Shown here: one piece after another, positions 39,316 to 47,819 of the stretch
Position numbering within the stretch: the first letter of the stretch is position 1
Layout: the number at the start of each line of letters is the position of its first letter
NCBI GenBank assembly: GCA_030638415.1
Contig: DAOWEO010000140.1
Coordinates: forward strand, 1-47,911
Source of the DNA: Bdellovibrionales bacterium
Lineage (GTDB): Bacteria > Bdellovibrionota > Bacteriovoracia > Bacteriovoracales > Bacteriovoracaceae
DNA: 47,911 nucleotides
Direction: 5' to 3'
Translations under genes and position numbers: made by a program
Notes under the pieces: generated by a model
Database searches by the model: none
Told to the model about the DNA's origin: nothing
The model's input: the letters and a program-made list of their open reading frames with translations, nothing else

Positions 39316-40924
39316 CATAATTTTTGCTATTTTATTGATACCCGTTTTTTTTGGCATTTTGCCAAAAATATATCAAAATAAATTGAAGATACATCGCATT
39401 TGGATATCTGTTTTTATTCCATCAACAGTTGCAGTGGTAGTTATGTATTACCTTCCAGAAAGTACCCTGTTGTTTAATATAGAGGTAACTCCTCCTAAGC
39501 TTTTTTATATATTAGTTAGCTTGGTAATTACTAATTTAAATTTTTATTTAGATACTCAAAGTATCTTTGTAAGACTTACGGCATGGAGGATATTTTTTCT
39601 ACAAATATCATTTATTGCTTTTGTTATGTTGTCGTCTAACCCTTATTCATTTATTGCACTTACTATTTTTCATGTGTTGCTTTTAGATATTGATAAATTA
39701 GATTTACTTACTAAATGCATTATATTAATCGACTTAGTGATACTGAGTATTTTGATATTTTATAATAGTATTGCCAATAATGTTGAACTAATAATTATGG
39801 GACTATTTTTTTGTAGAGTTATATGTCTAATACCTTTGGTATTGACTAAAAGATTTAACTTGAATAAGTTATTAACCCATTTCCCATTGGTACTTTTTCT
39901 CTTTCATCTGTTTTTAGTGCAATATCCCGATCAGGCACATGCTGTACTATTTTTTATTATAATGATGTTAGTATCTATATCTATTCTAGTGAGTTCTTGG
40001 CTTGCGAAAGTAGAAGAGATACGCAAAATGCTTTTTCTGCTATCATTTCTTCCTATTTTGCTGTCATGGAGCAGTTTTGTATTTACCTTCTTTTCTTACT
40101 TTTTATTAGTACTAGTGCTATTTTTTTTCTCATATATAAACGTAATCGGAAAAACCATTTTCTCACGTGATAAAGAATGGGTTCAGTTGATACCATTATA
40201 TCTTTTTATTTATCTTATCTCTCCCCTTCCTGGTAGCCCACTCTTTTTTATATTTATAGATTTTTTGAAGGTTGCACCTTTATCCACTACGGCCCTTTTA
40301 ATTCAGGGCATTTGGTTTTTATTTTATACGGTTTCTTTACATTTTATTTATGAGACAATGCTTGCAGAAAGCCAAGAGCGAAATACAAATATTAATCCAG
40401 TAAAGATAGTTATATTTATTTTTGCTGTAATTCTTTTATCGATTGTTTTTGTTGAGCGGTTTTATATATATAAGACACTAAATTTTTGGATACAAAATAC
40501 TTCTTTTTACACATTTCAGAAGGCAATTGAAGAGGTGGGGTTTAGATTTTTTATTATTGGAATTCCGTTTGCAAGTATTTTTGCTTTTATTATCTCATAC
40601 ACATTACGAAAAAATGATATTGTTCATATGATTAAGGAATATTTACTACTAAGGTTTTATGGAACGATCAAAATTTTAAATGACACTAGTATTTATAATA
40701 ATATTTATTCTTCTATCTTGAGAAGTCTGTTTCTTTTAATAACTTTTCCAAATATATTATATTGTTCAATTTATCAACGAGCTAATTTTTTATTAGATAT
40801 TCTATGTAAGTTTTCTGTAAAGATTTCTCGAGATATTGGTAATTTAAAAATTTTAGGTGAATTATTTTTAATTTTAGGATTGTTGTTTATCTCTTTACTT
40901 CTTACTTATGAGGGACACATATGA
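39302..40924 (+). CDS. large polytopic membrane protein, candidate diverged NuoL paralogue
   Basis: From the GTG at 39302 (GGAGG at 39290-39294) the protein has 540 residues with about 14-16 helices, Phe/Ile/Leu-rich. By eye it aligns with NuoL along most of its length: WRIFFLQISFIAFVMLSSNP with GRFFVYMILFSTGMIGLTIS, SPLPGSPLFFIFIDFLKV with AISGFPFFSGFVSKDRIL, and LHFIYETMLAESQERN with FRMMFLTFFGEPRDKE. At the C-terminus IYNNIYSSILRSLFLLITFP aligns with IYDRFFIDGWERVLAVCYSA. The TM5 glutamate (Glu154 of NuoL) corresponds to Val125 (FHVLL), and the TM7 lysine looks replaced by arginine or lost. The lateral-helix end is kept, suggesting a retained assembly role without standard pumping (inference). 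Confidence 0.75.
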   Translation: MINPSIIFAILLIPVFFGILPKIYQNKLKIHRIWISVFIPSTVAVVVMYYLPESTLLFNIEVTPPKLFYILVSLVITNLNFYLDTQSIFVRLTAWRIFFLQISFIAFVMLSSNPYSFIALTIFHVLLLDIDKLDLLTKCIILIDLVILSILIFYNSIANNVELIIMGLFFCRVICLIPLVLTKRFNLNKLLTHFPLVLFLFHLFLVQYPDQAHAVLFFIIMMLVSISILVSSWLAKVEEIRKMLFLLSFLPILLSWSSFVFTFFSYFLLVLVLFFFSYINVIGKTIFSRDKEWVQLIPLYLFIYLISPLPGSPLFFIFIDFLKVAPLSTTALLIQGIWFLFYTVSLHFIYETMLAESQERNTNINPVKIVIFIFAVILLSIVFVERFYIYKTLNFWIQNTSFYTFQKAIEEVGFRFFIIGIPFASIFAFIISYTLRKNDIVHMIKEYLLLRFYGTIKILNDTSIYNNIYSSILRSLFLLITFPNILYCSIYQRANFLLDILCKFSVKISRDIGNLKILGELFLILGLLFISLLLTYEGHI

Positions 40925-41868
40925 GTATCCTATATCTGTGCTTGATTCTCCTATTTTTATGGTTTTGTTGGCTGAGATATCAACTTGAAGTGAAAGATGG
41001 CAAGATAATATTTTTTTATGTTATCGGTTTTATGTTTATTGCCCTTTACCGATATTTTACTATTTTTGACTTAGTAGTTTACTTTGAATTAATATTTTGG
41101 GTATTTGTGTTATTTGTACGGAAAATAAATATAACTAAACATCTAGCTTATGTACTTTCTGCTCCTCTTATTATTTATTGGGGTGTTGAATTACACTATT
41201 TGAGTCTCTCAAAGTTTTTGTTATTAAGTTCATGGCAGAGTTCACTACTAGTATGTTTTATTTTTTCAAGAGTATGGTTCATGTTAAAAAAATGTGGAAA
41301 AGACGAGCCTCTACTGTTCCCTCTTAATTTGTTAATCGTATATTTAGTATTGAGACCTATCTTAAATATGAGCGAAGTTGTTATGTTTGTTCTTTGGCCA
41401 CTTCTATTGATACTGTTTTTATCATGTGTTTTACAATTTAAAAACAACCCCCTGCGTCTTCATCTTTATACTTTTTTATTTTTAACTTTTAGCTATAATA
41501 TTTTGAGTAACTCTTTGGATCTTTTTTTATATTTTTATCCAATATTTTTGTTGTATTACATGATCATATTTTTGGATGAGCAACGGGAACGTTTTAGCCT
41601 AGTAACAGCAGGAGGTATTCTTCTAGTTATTTTTTTTCCTGGAATCTTTTTTATTAAAATGAGCGAACAACTATTAGTTATGGCCGAAAATTCAAATTAC
41701 GTATTTCAGATGATAATTCTGTGGTTATCTTTTATTTTTTATTGGTTATTAAAACTAGACATCACTGCACAAATTATTAAAAAAACAGATACCAATTGGA
41801 TTGTTAACGCAAATACTATGGGATTACTAAGCTCCTACGTATTATTCATCGTATGGAGCTCTATGTGA
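40921..41868 (+). CDS. polytopic membrane protein, candidate diverged and shortened NuoM paralogue
   Basis: The 315-residue protein has about nine or ten helices, versus about 14 in NuoM (507). VVYFELIFWVFVLFV (residues 53-67) aligns with FYVFWEVMLIPMFFL of NuoM and keeps the TM5 glutamate (Glu56). VWFMLKKCGKDEPLLFPLNL can be laid over TWLPHAHVQAPTAVSVILAG, but the TM7 lysine pattern and the Pro-rich pump motifs are gone. The gene starts with an ATGA overlap and ends with a 16-bp overlap. Assignment is by array position plus this partial similarity. Confidence 0.68.
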   Translation: MSILYLCLILLFLWFCWLRYQLEVKDGKIIFFYVIGFMFIALYRYFTIFDLVVYFELIFWVFVLFVRKINITKHLAYVLSAPLIIYWGVELHYLSLSKFLLLSSWQSSLLVCFIFSRVWFMLKKCGKDEPLLFPLNLLIVYLVLRPILNMSEVVMFVLWPLLLILFLSCVLQFKNNPLRLHLYTFLFLTFSYNILSNSLDLFLYFYPIFLLYYMIIFLDEQRERFSLVTAGGILLVIFFPGIFFIKMSEQLLVMAENSNYVFQMIILWLSFIFYWLLKLDITAQIIKKTDTNWIVNANTMGLLSSYVLFIVWSSM

Positions 41869-43097
41869 TTATTGAAGCCCTCACGTTACATTTTCTACTT
41901 ATATGTATGATTCTCATATTTGGTAATAGAGATTTTAATAACAAAGTGATTAAAGTTTTGCGTGTATTTTTCTATATGTTCTATTTCTTATTATGGAATA
42001 ATGCCAGCTCTTTTGTTCCATATCCACTGATATCACTTAATATAACTGACTTGGTTATATTAAAGTTCATATCTTTTTTATTATTAGTATCTTCAATATT
42101 TAATTGGAATAAAAAATTATTTAGTGTGAAAATGGAGATCTTATATTTTGTTGTGGTAATATTCTTCATGGCAAAAGGGGTAGTATTATTTTATCTTTCA
42201 TCCATTTTTATAATTATATTCTTTCTTTTATGGTTAATCGAATCTGAACATAGAGTTACTGCTAAAGATATATATCCTTTTGTAATTTTAATTTTATTGA
42301 ATATATTATTACTATTCATATCTTTTAGATTTTCTGACAAGTTATATGTCGAGCAGGGTGGTCTGTCTGCTAGCTTGATTGTTACATTTTTATTAAGTGT
42401 ATTTTTAATGTTCTTTATTTATATAATAGATAAAATTTATACACTGAGCAGAGGAGAAAGAGATAATAGTGAGCATGTGATTATTACATTTGTATTAGTT
42501 ATTATTCCGTATCTGTTTAAATTTGCAATTGTATATATCCACTATCTTAATACGTTATTACAGATAAATAGTTATATTTATGAGATTAGTGGAGTCATTT
42601 TACTATTATTTTCGACCTTACTTTTAATAAAGTCACTTTATATTAAAAATAGGAAAAACTATATTTTCACACTATATCTACTTCATTTTGTTAATTTTTT
42701 GGGAGTAGGGATTTATTTGTACGGACAAAGATTTAGCTTGATATATATGGAGCTGTTCCTTTACATTAGCCTCTTACAATATGCCTATTTAATGGTTGAA
42801 GACAATTTTGAACGCATGTCTAACTCAATATCACATGTATTTTTACTATTTCTATTCTTATTTTTGGCACCTTCGCCCATGTTCACGTTATCAATAAACT
42901 ATATTGAGTTACTATATAAATTTTCTTCTAAGTCTGCTATTATTTGTTCTATGCTGAGCTTGTTGCTCATATTTATAATGATTATAAAATTACTAAGAGG
43001 AAATTTGGATATCAAACCACATTATTTTTCTAAATTGGCATTGCAAAGCTATTTTCTAGGAACGGTAATTGTGGGCTATATCTTATTTTTAAAATGA
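41853..43097 (+). CDS. polytopic membrane protein, candidate diverged NuoN paralogue
   Basis: The 414-residue protein has about 13 helices, compared with 14 in NuoN (488). In the N-terminal third VKMEILYFVVVIFFMAKGVV aligns with LKFEFIILVLGVLVGAMLLV of NuoN, and the following SSIFIIIFFLLWLIESEHRV with TSMITIYVGLETISIISYAL. The TM5 glutamate of NuoN (in GLETIS) has no obvious counterpart at the same place, although a nearby IESE is present. It is the seventh gene of the array, in the same position as nuoN, and its stop overlaps the start of the GYF-like/TPR gene (ATGA). Confidence 0.7.
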   Translation: MELYVIIEALTLHFLLICMILIFGNRDFNNKVIKVLRVFFYMFYFLLWNNASSFVPYPLISLNITDLVILKFISFLLLVSSIFNWNKKLFSVKMEILYFVVVIFFMAKGVVLFYLSSIFIIIFFLLWLIESEHRVTAKDIYPFVILILLNILLLFISFRFSDKLYVEQGGLSASLIVTFLLSVFLMFFIYIIDKIYTLSRGERDNSEHVIITFVLVIIPYLFKFAIVYIHYLNTLLQINSYIYEISGVILLLFSTLLLIKSLYIKNRKNYIFTLYLLHFVNFLGVGIYLYGQRFSLIYMELFLYISLLQYAYLMVEDNFERMSNSISHVFLLFLFLFLAPSPMFTLSINYIELLYKFSSKSAIICSMLSLLLIFIMIIKLLRGNLDIKPHYFSKLALQSYFLGTVIVGYILFLK

Positions 43098-46000
43098 ATA
43101 AATATAGAATAAAGATTGGTGATAGGGTCTTAGGCCCTCTAACTGTCGAACAAATTGTTGAACTATATAAAAAATCTCATATAGAGGGAGAGGAAGATTG
43201 TCAGATTTTTCCTGCTGGAGAATGGAAATCGCTGATTAATTTTCCGGAAGTTGTTGCTCATATTTCATCATCACTATCTGATAAGGATAGTGATCCATTG
43301 GAAGCTGAAGGTAGTGAAATTGAAGCCTTTAACTACAATGACATTGAAGAAGTGGAAGAAGAATCCTCAAGTGCTGATCTTGAGCTTACAAAAAATAAGA
43401 AAGTTAAATCTACTAATCTCATTAATGAAATACCAGTTGAAAAGTTTAGTTCGAGAGATAGTGAGTTAGAAAAAACAAGAGTTATAAATTTATCTAGACC
43501 AATAGAGATTGAAAAAACAGTTGTAATTAAAATCGATGAACTGGTCGAAGAAATAGAAGAAGTCGCAGATATTGTACCACCTAAGCCAGATGTGTCATTT
43601 GATGAAAAAACATCAATGTTTGATTTAGCCACGTTAGATGAGCTTAAGGCAGAGGTAGTCGAATCGGTTGAAGAACTTAAAAAATTAACGATTGAAGAAG
43701 AGATGCTTGGAGTATCACCAATTGAAGAAGAAGATTCTTCTACTGATCATATAAAGAAAAAAAGAAAAGTTAAAAAAACGATTAGTCCAGTTTTAGCTCT
43801 TGTTTTTATAGGACTCTTGTATTTTTTATTAGTAGATGAAGAGAAACCTGAAGTTATTAATCCTCAATATTTAAACTACTCATTTCCTATTGCAAATAAT
43901 TTTATTGATGAAAAAAAATCTCAAGAGCAATTTGCTTTAGGTTTGAAAAGCTACAAAAAAAATACTTATTTATCAAAAGTTTTAGCAATATCATTTTTTA
44001 AAAAATCGTTAGCTTTTAAATTTAGAGATAATAAGGCCTTGAATTATCTTATCTTGGATTATGCAGAGCTGTTACCAAATGCAAAAGATCAAATTAAGGC
44101 CCGTGCTGTTTTGTATAAGCTAAGTAAAATTTCTAGAGCAAAGATTTTAAAGAATGCTAATGTCGCAATTGGCTTGTCGCTATTGTACTATCACTCAGGG
44201 CTAGCCGAAACGGCATATGAGACAATTGAAAATTATTTACGGGCAGGGGGCAAGCCCACTCTCAAGGTGTACGCCTATTACTTAAAAATTATGATTAGGG
44301 CTAATAAGTTTGAAAATTTAGAAAAGGTTGCTCAGAAACTATTAAAAGTAAAAAAGAAAACAGCACTGGTTTATCTTTCACTAGCTGAATATTACTTAGT
44401 AAATGAAAACTTTGATGCTGCCGCGAAGCTGATAAAAGAAGGCGCAACTAAATACAAAACTTCAGTAGCATTGTTATTAAAATATGCAGACATTGTGCGT
44501 GACCAGGGGAAGGCAAAACAGCTACGTAATATTTTAAAATTGGTAGAAGCTTTAAAGGTCGAACAAAGTCCCGTGTATTATGCAAAACTATTGGAGCATT
44601 TAGGGGTTGTTAGCGCAGCAGCTGGAGATACAGATCAGGCAGCTAAGCATTTTAAAACTGCACTGTTTTTTTATGATGACTTTGAACTAAGAGATAAGCT
44701 TTCTCAACTTAGTCTAGGAGGTGGAAAGATTGCTTCTAGTCTTATTTCATCGAGTAAGATAAGTAATATCTCTAAAGAAATTAATATTCTTTTAGACCGG
44801 GGAGAATTAGAAAGTGCACTACTGAAAGCTGTCACGGCTGTTGATATGGCACCGAACTCTGTGAAGGCAAATTTGTTGCTTGCTAATTTGCAGAGAAAGA
44901 GGGGGTACTTAAAAGAAACAGTAAAAACCTTGGAAAGCTTGCATCACTTATATCCACAAAATGGGCGTGTATTACACGCACTGGCACTCTCTTATTTAGA
45001 TGCACATCGACTTGTCGATGCAAAGAGATTGTTAGTTTCTGTTATGAATACAAAATTTAGCAAATCTTTTTACTATAATTCATTACTTGGAAGATATTAT
45101 CTTAAGACTAAAAATACTTCTCTTGCTATAAAGTGGTTACGAAAGAGTATAAAGCTAAACCCTCTTTACCATAAAGATTATTTTGCATTAGCAAATCTAT
45201 ATACTTTTCATAAAAAATTTAAGTTAGCTAGAGTACGATTAGGTGAAGCGATTTCGCTTGCTCCTAATAACTTAGAGTATAAAATTCTCTTTTCAAAGAT
45301 TTATTATGAAACGGATGGTACTGATGCTGCAATTGGATATTTAAGAAATATTTTAAAAAAACATCCTCAGAATCCTCGTGTGTTAGGAGAGATTACAATT
45401 TATTATTATCGCAGTGGACAGACACGAGCCTTCGAAAGATATAAGAAAAAAATTGATAATCTCTTTGAAAAAGATGCATCTGTTTATAAATTTTTATTTA
45501 AAATGGCTAAGTTAGAGGGAGATAATATTAAGGCAATAAATTTTGGCCTTAAAGTTTTACAATTTACTTCTAGTCAGGTGGATCTCTTAATGGAGCTAGG
45601 TGTTTTATATATTGAGATTAAAGATTATAATAATGCCATTAGTGTATTTAAAGATGTTGCGATTAGAATTCCGACTTATCCTAAAGTTCACTACCTTTTA
45701 TCTGAAATTTTTTTAAAGCAGGGTAAATTAGTAGAGTCTGAAAAAGAGGCAGATGAAGAGATAAAGCTAAATCCCAAATCAGAGTTAGGATATTACGCTA
45801 AGGCTAGGATAAAATTTCAACAAGAAAATTATGCTGTAGCGAATAAGTTTTTAGAGCGTTCAGTATCTCTAAATGTAAAATTTGTAGATGGTCTAAAGCT
45901 GTTAGCACTTATTAAGAAAAGACAAAATTATCTAGATCAGGCAAAAGAACTGTTCTTACGTGCAAGAAGTGTCGATCAAGGGGATGCCGATATTCACAAG

Positions 46001-46132
46001 GAATTAGGGGAAATTTTTGAAAAGACTGGTCAGAGAGCTCTGGCCTTAGAAAGTTACAAGGTATATCTTGATATTGCGGTTCGTGCGAAAGACAGAAGCC
46101 GAATTGAGAGTAAAATAAGAAGTTTACGATAA
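43094..46132 (+). CDS. GYF-like domain, single-TM, TPR-repeat protein of unknown function
   Basis: The 1012-residue protein begins with a GYF_2-like domain (YRIKIGDRVLGPLTVEQIVE, residues 4-23, continuing to about 55). A long acidic Glu/Ser-rich linker extends to about residue 225. A Lys/Arg patch then leads into one transmembrane segment (about 229-247, SPVLALVFIGLLYFLLV). The remaining 750 residues are helical repeats of TPR type (e.g. NSVKANLLLANLQRKRGYLK, NNAISVFKDVAIRIP). The predicted layout is a cytoplasmic GYF-like head and a periplasmic TPR arm (inferred from the basic patch). It overlaps the last NuoN-like gene by 4 bp, so it belongs to the same transcription unit and may scaffold or assemble that complex. 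serS follows after 15 bp. Confidence 0.82.
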   Translation: MNKYRIKIGDRVLGPLTVEQIVELYKKSHIEGEEDCQIFPAGEWKSLINFPEVVAHISSSLSDKDSDPLEAEGSEIEAFNYNDIEEVEEESSSADLELTKNKKVKSTNLINEIPVEKFSSRDSELEKTRVINLSRPIEIEKTVVIKIDELVEEIEEVADIVPPKPDVSFDEKTSMFDLATLDELKAEVVESVEELKKLTIEEEMLGVSPIEEEDSSTDHIKKKRKVKKTISPVLALVFIGLLYFLLVDEEKPEVINPQYLNYSFPIANNFIDEKKSQEQFALGLKSYKKNTYLSKVLAISFFKKSLAFKFRDNKALNYLILDYAELLPNAKDQIKARAVLYKLSKISRAKILKNANVAIGLSLLYYHSGLAETAYETIENYLRAGGKPTLKVYAYYLKIMIRANKFENLEKVAQKLLKVKKKTALVYLSLAEYYLVNENFDAAAKLIKEGATKYKTSVALLLKYADIVRDQGKAKQLRNILKLVEALKVEQSPVYYAKLLEHLGVVSAAAGDTDQAAKHFKTALFFYDDFELRDKLSQLSLGGGKIASSLISSSKISNISKEINILLDRGELESALLKAVTAVDMAPNSVKANLLLANLQRKRGYLKETVKTLESLHHLYPQNGRVLHALALSYLDAHRLVDAKRLLVSVMNTKFSKSFYYNSLLGRYYLKTKNTSLAIKWLRKSIKLNPLYHKDYFALANLYTFHKKFKLARVRLGEAISLAPNNLEYKILFSKIYYETDGTDAAIGYLRNILKKHPQNPRVLGEITIYYYRSGQTRAFERYKKKIDNLFEKDASVYKFLFKMAKLEGDNIKAINFGLKVLQFTSSQVDLLMELGVLYIEIKDYNNAISVFKDVAIRIPTYPKVHYLLSEIFLKQGKLVESEKEADEEIKLNPKSELGYYAKARIKFQQENYAVANKFLERSVSLNVKFVDGLKLLALIKKRQNYLDQAKELFLRARSVDQGDADIHKELGEIFEKTGQRALALESYKVYLDIAVRAKDRSRIESKIRSLR

Positions 46133-46147
46133 AGTTAGGAGTATAAG

Positions 46148-47419
46148 ATGTTAGATATAAAATTAATTACGTCTGAAACAGAAATGGTTAAAAGCAATTT
46201 AGGTAATCAGGGATTTGATATTTCTAAGATTGACGAAGTTATCGATTTTGATAAGCAGCGCAAAGAATTTACAGCTCAAACAAATATGCTTCGTGCAACA
46301 GTTAACACTCTATCTAAGCAGATAGGTCCTTTGAAAAAGAAAGGTGAAGATGCAAGCGCTCTTATGGCTGAGGTTGCAGAAACAAAAAAGAAAATGGTGG
46401 AGCTAGATGCAATGCAGCTAGATGTTCAAATAAAGTTGGATAACTTATTAGATGTTATGCCAAATCTCACTCTTGATGGTGTTCCTATTGGTAGCAGTGA
46501 GGATGAAAATGTTGAAGTATCAAAGTGGGGAGAACCTCAAAAGTTTGATTTTGAAGTAAAGGATCATGTCACTCTGGGTGAAGAGCTTGGGATGCTTGAT
46601 TTTGAAGCAGCCACAAAAGTAACAGGGTCTCGCTTTGTATTTTATAAAGGTCAAATTGCAAGGCTTGAAAGGGCGCTGATTAACTTCATGATCGATGCAC
46701 ATTTAGAAGAAGGATATACTGAAATAATTCCTCCATTTATTGTACATGAGCGTTCAATGTATGGAACAGGCCAGCTACCTAAATTTAAAGACGAAGCTTT
46801 TAAGTTAGAAGGGTTTGATTGGTATTTGGTTCCAACTGCGGAGGTGCCACTCACCAATATCAAGCGTGAAGAGTTATTTCCAGGGAAAGAGCTTCCTATT
46901 AAAATGTGTGCGTATTCGCCATGTTTTCGTAGTGAAGCAGGATCGTATGGAAAGGACACTCGTGGGATGATTCGTCAGCACCAATTTAATAAAGTGGAGA
47001 TGGTTAACCTAGTAGATGGAGCGACATCTATAGAGGCACACGATGCTATGGTTGGAAGAGGAAAAAGTCTTCTAGAAGCCCTTGGACTGCCTTACCGTGC
47101 AATTAATCTCTGTACCGGTGATATTGGTTTTGGAGCGATGAAGACTATTGATCTTGAGGTTTGGATGCCTAGTCAGGATAAATATCGTGAGATATCTAGT
47201 ATCTCTAATTGTGGTGACTTCCAGGCCAGAAGAGCGAGTATACGTTTTAGAAATAGTGAAGGAAAACCAGAGTTTGCCCATACTTTAAACGGTTCTGGAC
47301 TTGCAGTAGGTAGAACTGTTGTGGCAATTATGGAAAATTATCAACAAGCAGACGGTACAATTATAATACCTGAGGTTCTTCGCTCATATATGGGTAACAA
47401 GGAAGTAATTGCCAAATAA
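46148..47419 (+). CDS. serS: seryl-tRNA synthetase
   Basis: SerRS charges tRNA-Ser and supplies the precursor for selenocysteinyl-tRNA where present. The 423-residue protein has the N-terminal antiparallel coiled-coil arm (about residues 25-105). Class II motifs follow: TEIIPPFIVHERSMYGTGQL (motif 1 region), CFRSEAGSYGKDTRGMIRQH (motif 2) and the C-terminal GSGLAVGRTVVAIMENYQ (motif 3). AGGAG precedes the ATG. It lies directly upstream of two tRNA-Ser genes. Confidence 0.97.
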   Translation: MLDIKLITSETEMVKSNLGNQGFDISKIDEVIDFDKQRKEFTAQTNMLRATVNTLSKQIGPLKKKGEDASALMAEVAETKKKMVELDAMQLDVQIKLDNLLDVMPNLTLDGVPIGSSEDENVEVSKWGEPQKFDFEVKDHVTLGEELGMLDFEAATKVTGSRFVFYKGQIARLERALINFMIDAHLEEGYTEIIPPFIVHERSMYGTGQLPKFKDEAFKLEGFDWYLVPTAEVPLTNIKREELFPGKELPIKMCAYSPCFRSEAGSYGKDTRGMIRQHQFNKVEMVNLVDGATSIEAHDAMVGRGKSLLEALGLPYRAINLCTGDIGFGAMKTIDLEVWMPSQDKYREISSISNCGDFQARRASIRFRNSEGKPEFAHTLNGSGLAVGRTVVAIMENYQQADGTIIIPEVLRSYMGNKEVIAK

Positions 47420-47426
47420 AAATAAG

Positions 47427-47455
47427 TTGTCAAAAAGGGTGATTGCTCTTATTAT
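47427..47455 (+). promoter_or_regulatory. near-consensus sigma-70 promoter for the tRNA-Ser pair
   Basis: TTGTCA (47427-47432), a spacer of exactly 17 bp and TATTAT (47450-47455) lie 15 bp before the first tRNA. Each hexamer differs from consensus at one position. It starts 8 bp after the serS stop, giving the tRNAs their own promoter. Confidence 0.8.
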
Positions 47456-47469
47456 CATTTTTTAAGTAC

Positions 47470-47557
47470 GGTGGATTGGCTGAGTGGTCGAAAGCGGTGG
47501 TTTTGAAAACCATTGACCCGAAAGGGTCCGCAGGTTCGAATCCTGTGTCCACCGCCA
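47470..47557 (+). tRNA. tRNA-Ser (anticodon UGA)
   Basis: An 88-nt class II tRNA with acceptor stem GGTGGAT / GTCCACC, discriminator G and encoded CCA. The D arm starts GGCTGAGTGG, and the anticodon stem-loop is GTGGT-TTTGAAA-ACCAT with anticodon TGA. The long variable arm (GACCCGAAAGGGTC) and T loop GGTTCGAATCC are typical of tRNA-Ser. It decodes UCA and, by wobble, other UCN codons. Confidence 0.97.
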
Positions 47558-47569
47558 CTTTTTTCCTTC

Positions 47570-47658
47570 GGAGATGTGCCCGAGTGGTCGAAGGGAGCAC
47601 CTTGCTAAGGTGTCGAGCGCTTGTCGCTCCGAGAGTTCGAATCTCTCCATCTCCGCCA
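47570..47658 (+). tRNA. tRNA-Ser (anticodon GCU)
   Basis: An 89-nt class II tRNA with acceptor GGAGATG / CATCTCC, discriminator G and encoded CCA. The anticodon stem-loop is GCACC-TTGCTAA-GGTGT, giving anticodon GCT for AGC/AGU. The long variable arm (GAGCGCTTGTCGCTC) and T loop AGTTCGAATCT are present. It begins 12 bp after the first tRNA, in the same transcript. Confidence 0.97.
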
Positions 47659-47670
47659 TTTTACTCCATG

Positions 47671-47716
47671 AGAAATTAACCACTTAACTTTATCTAATTT
47701 TTGTTAATTTCTTTTC
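47671..47716 (+). terminator. possible weak terminator after the tRNA pair
   Basis: The perfect 10-bp inverted repeat AGAAATTAAC / GTTAATTTCT has a 22-base loop and is followed by TTTC. It is AT-rich with a large loop, so only a modest terminator, but it sits where one is expected 13 bp after the last tRNA. Confidence 0.4.
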
Positions 47717-47819
47717 ACTTTCCCCATTCTCACAAGCTATTTCAGCAAAATTTGTATTCACTCCGTTTCACAGTATTTAATTTCTAATAAATGAAAGTGG
47801 TGTACCGATATGGGACTAC

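Noticed and set aside
37604-43097. Mrp-type Na+/H+ antiporter or hydrogenase-4-type membrane module
   Set aside because: Mrp order and sizes (A-B-C-D-E-F-G) do not fit. The H-like (265), J-like, K-like and three large proteins in the order L-M-N repeat the upstream nuo cluster, and the NuoL-like C-terminus matches NuoL. Profile searches could still overturn this.
47443-47683. Two overlapping open frames (plus and minus) over the tRNA region
   Set aside because: They are translations of the two tRNA-Ser genes, a well-known source of false proteins ([11 protein letters not shown]-like and [18 protein letters not shown]-like).
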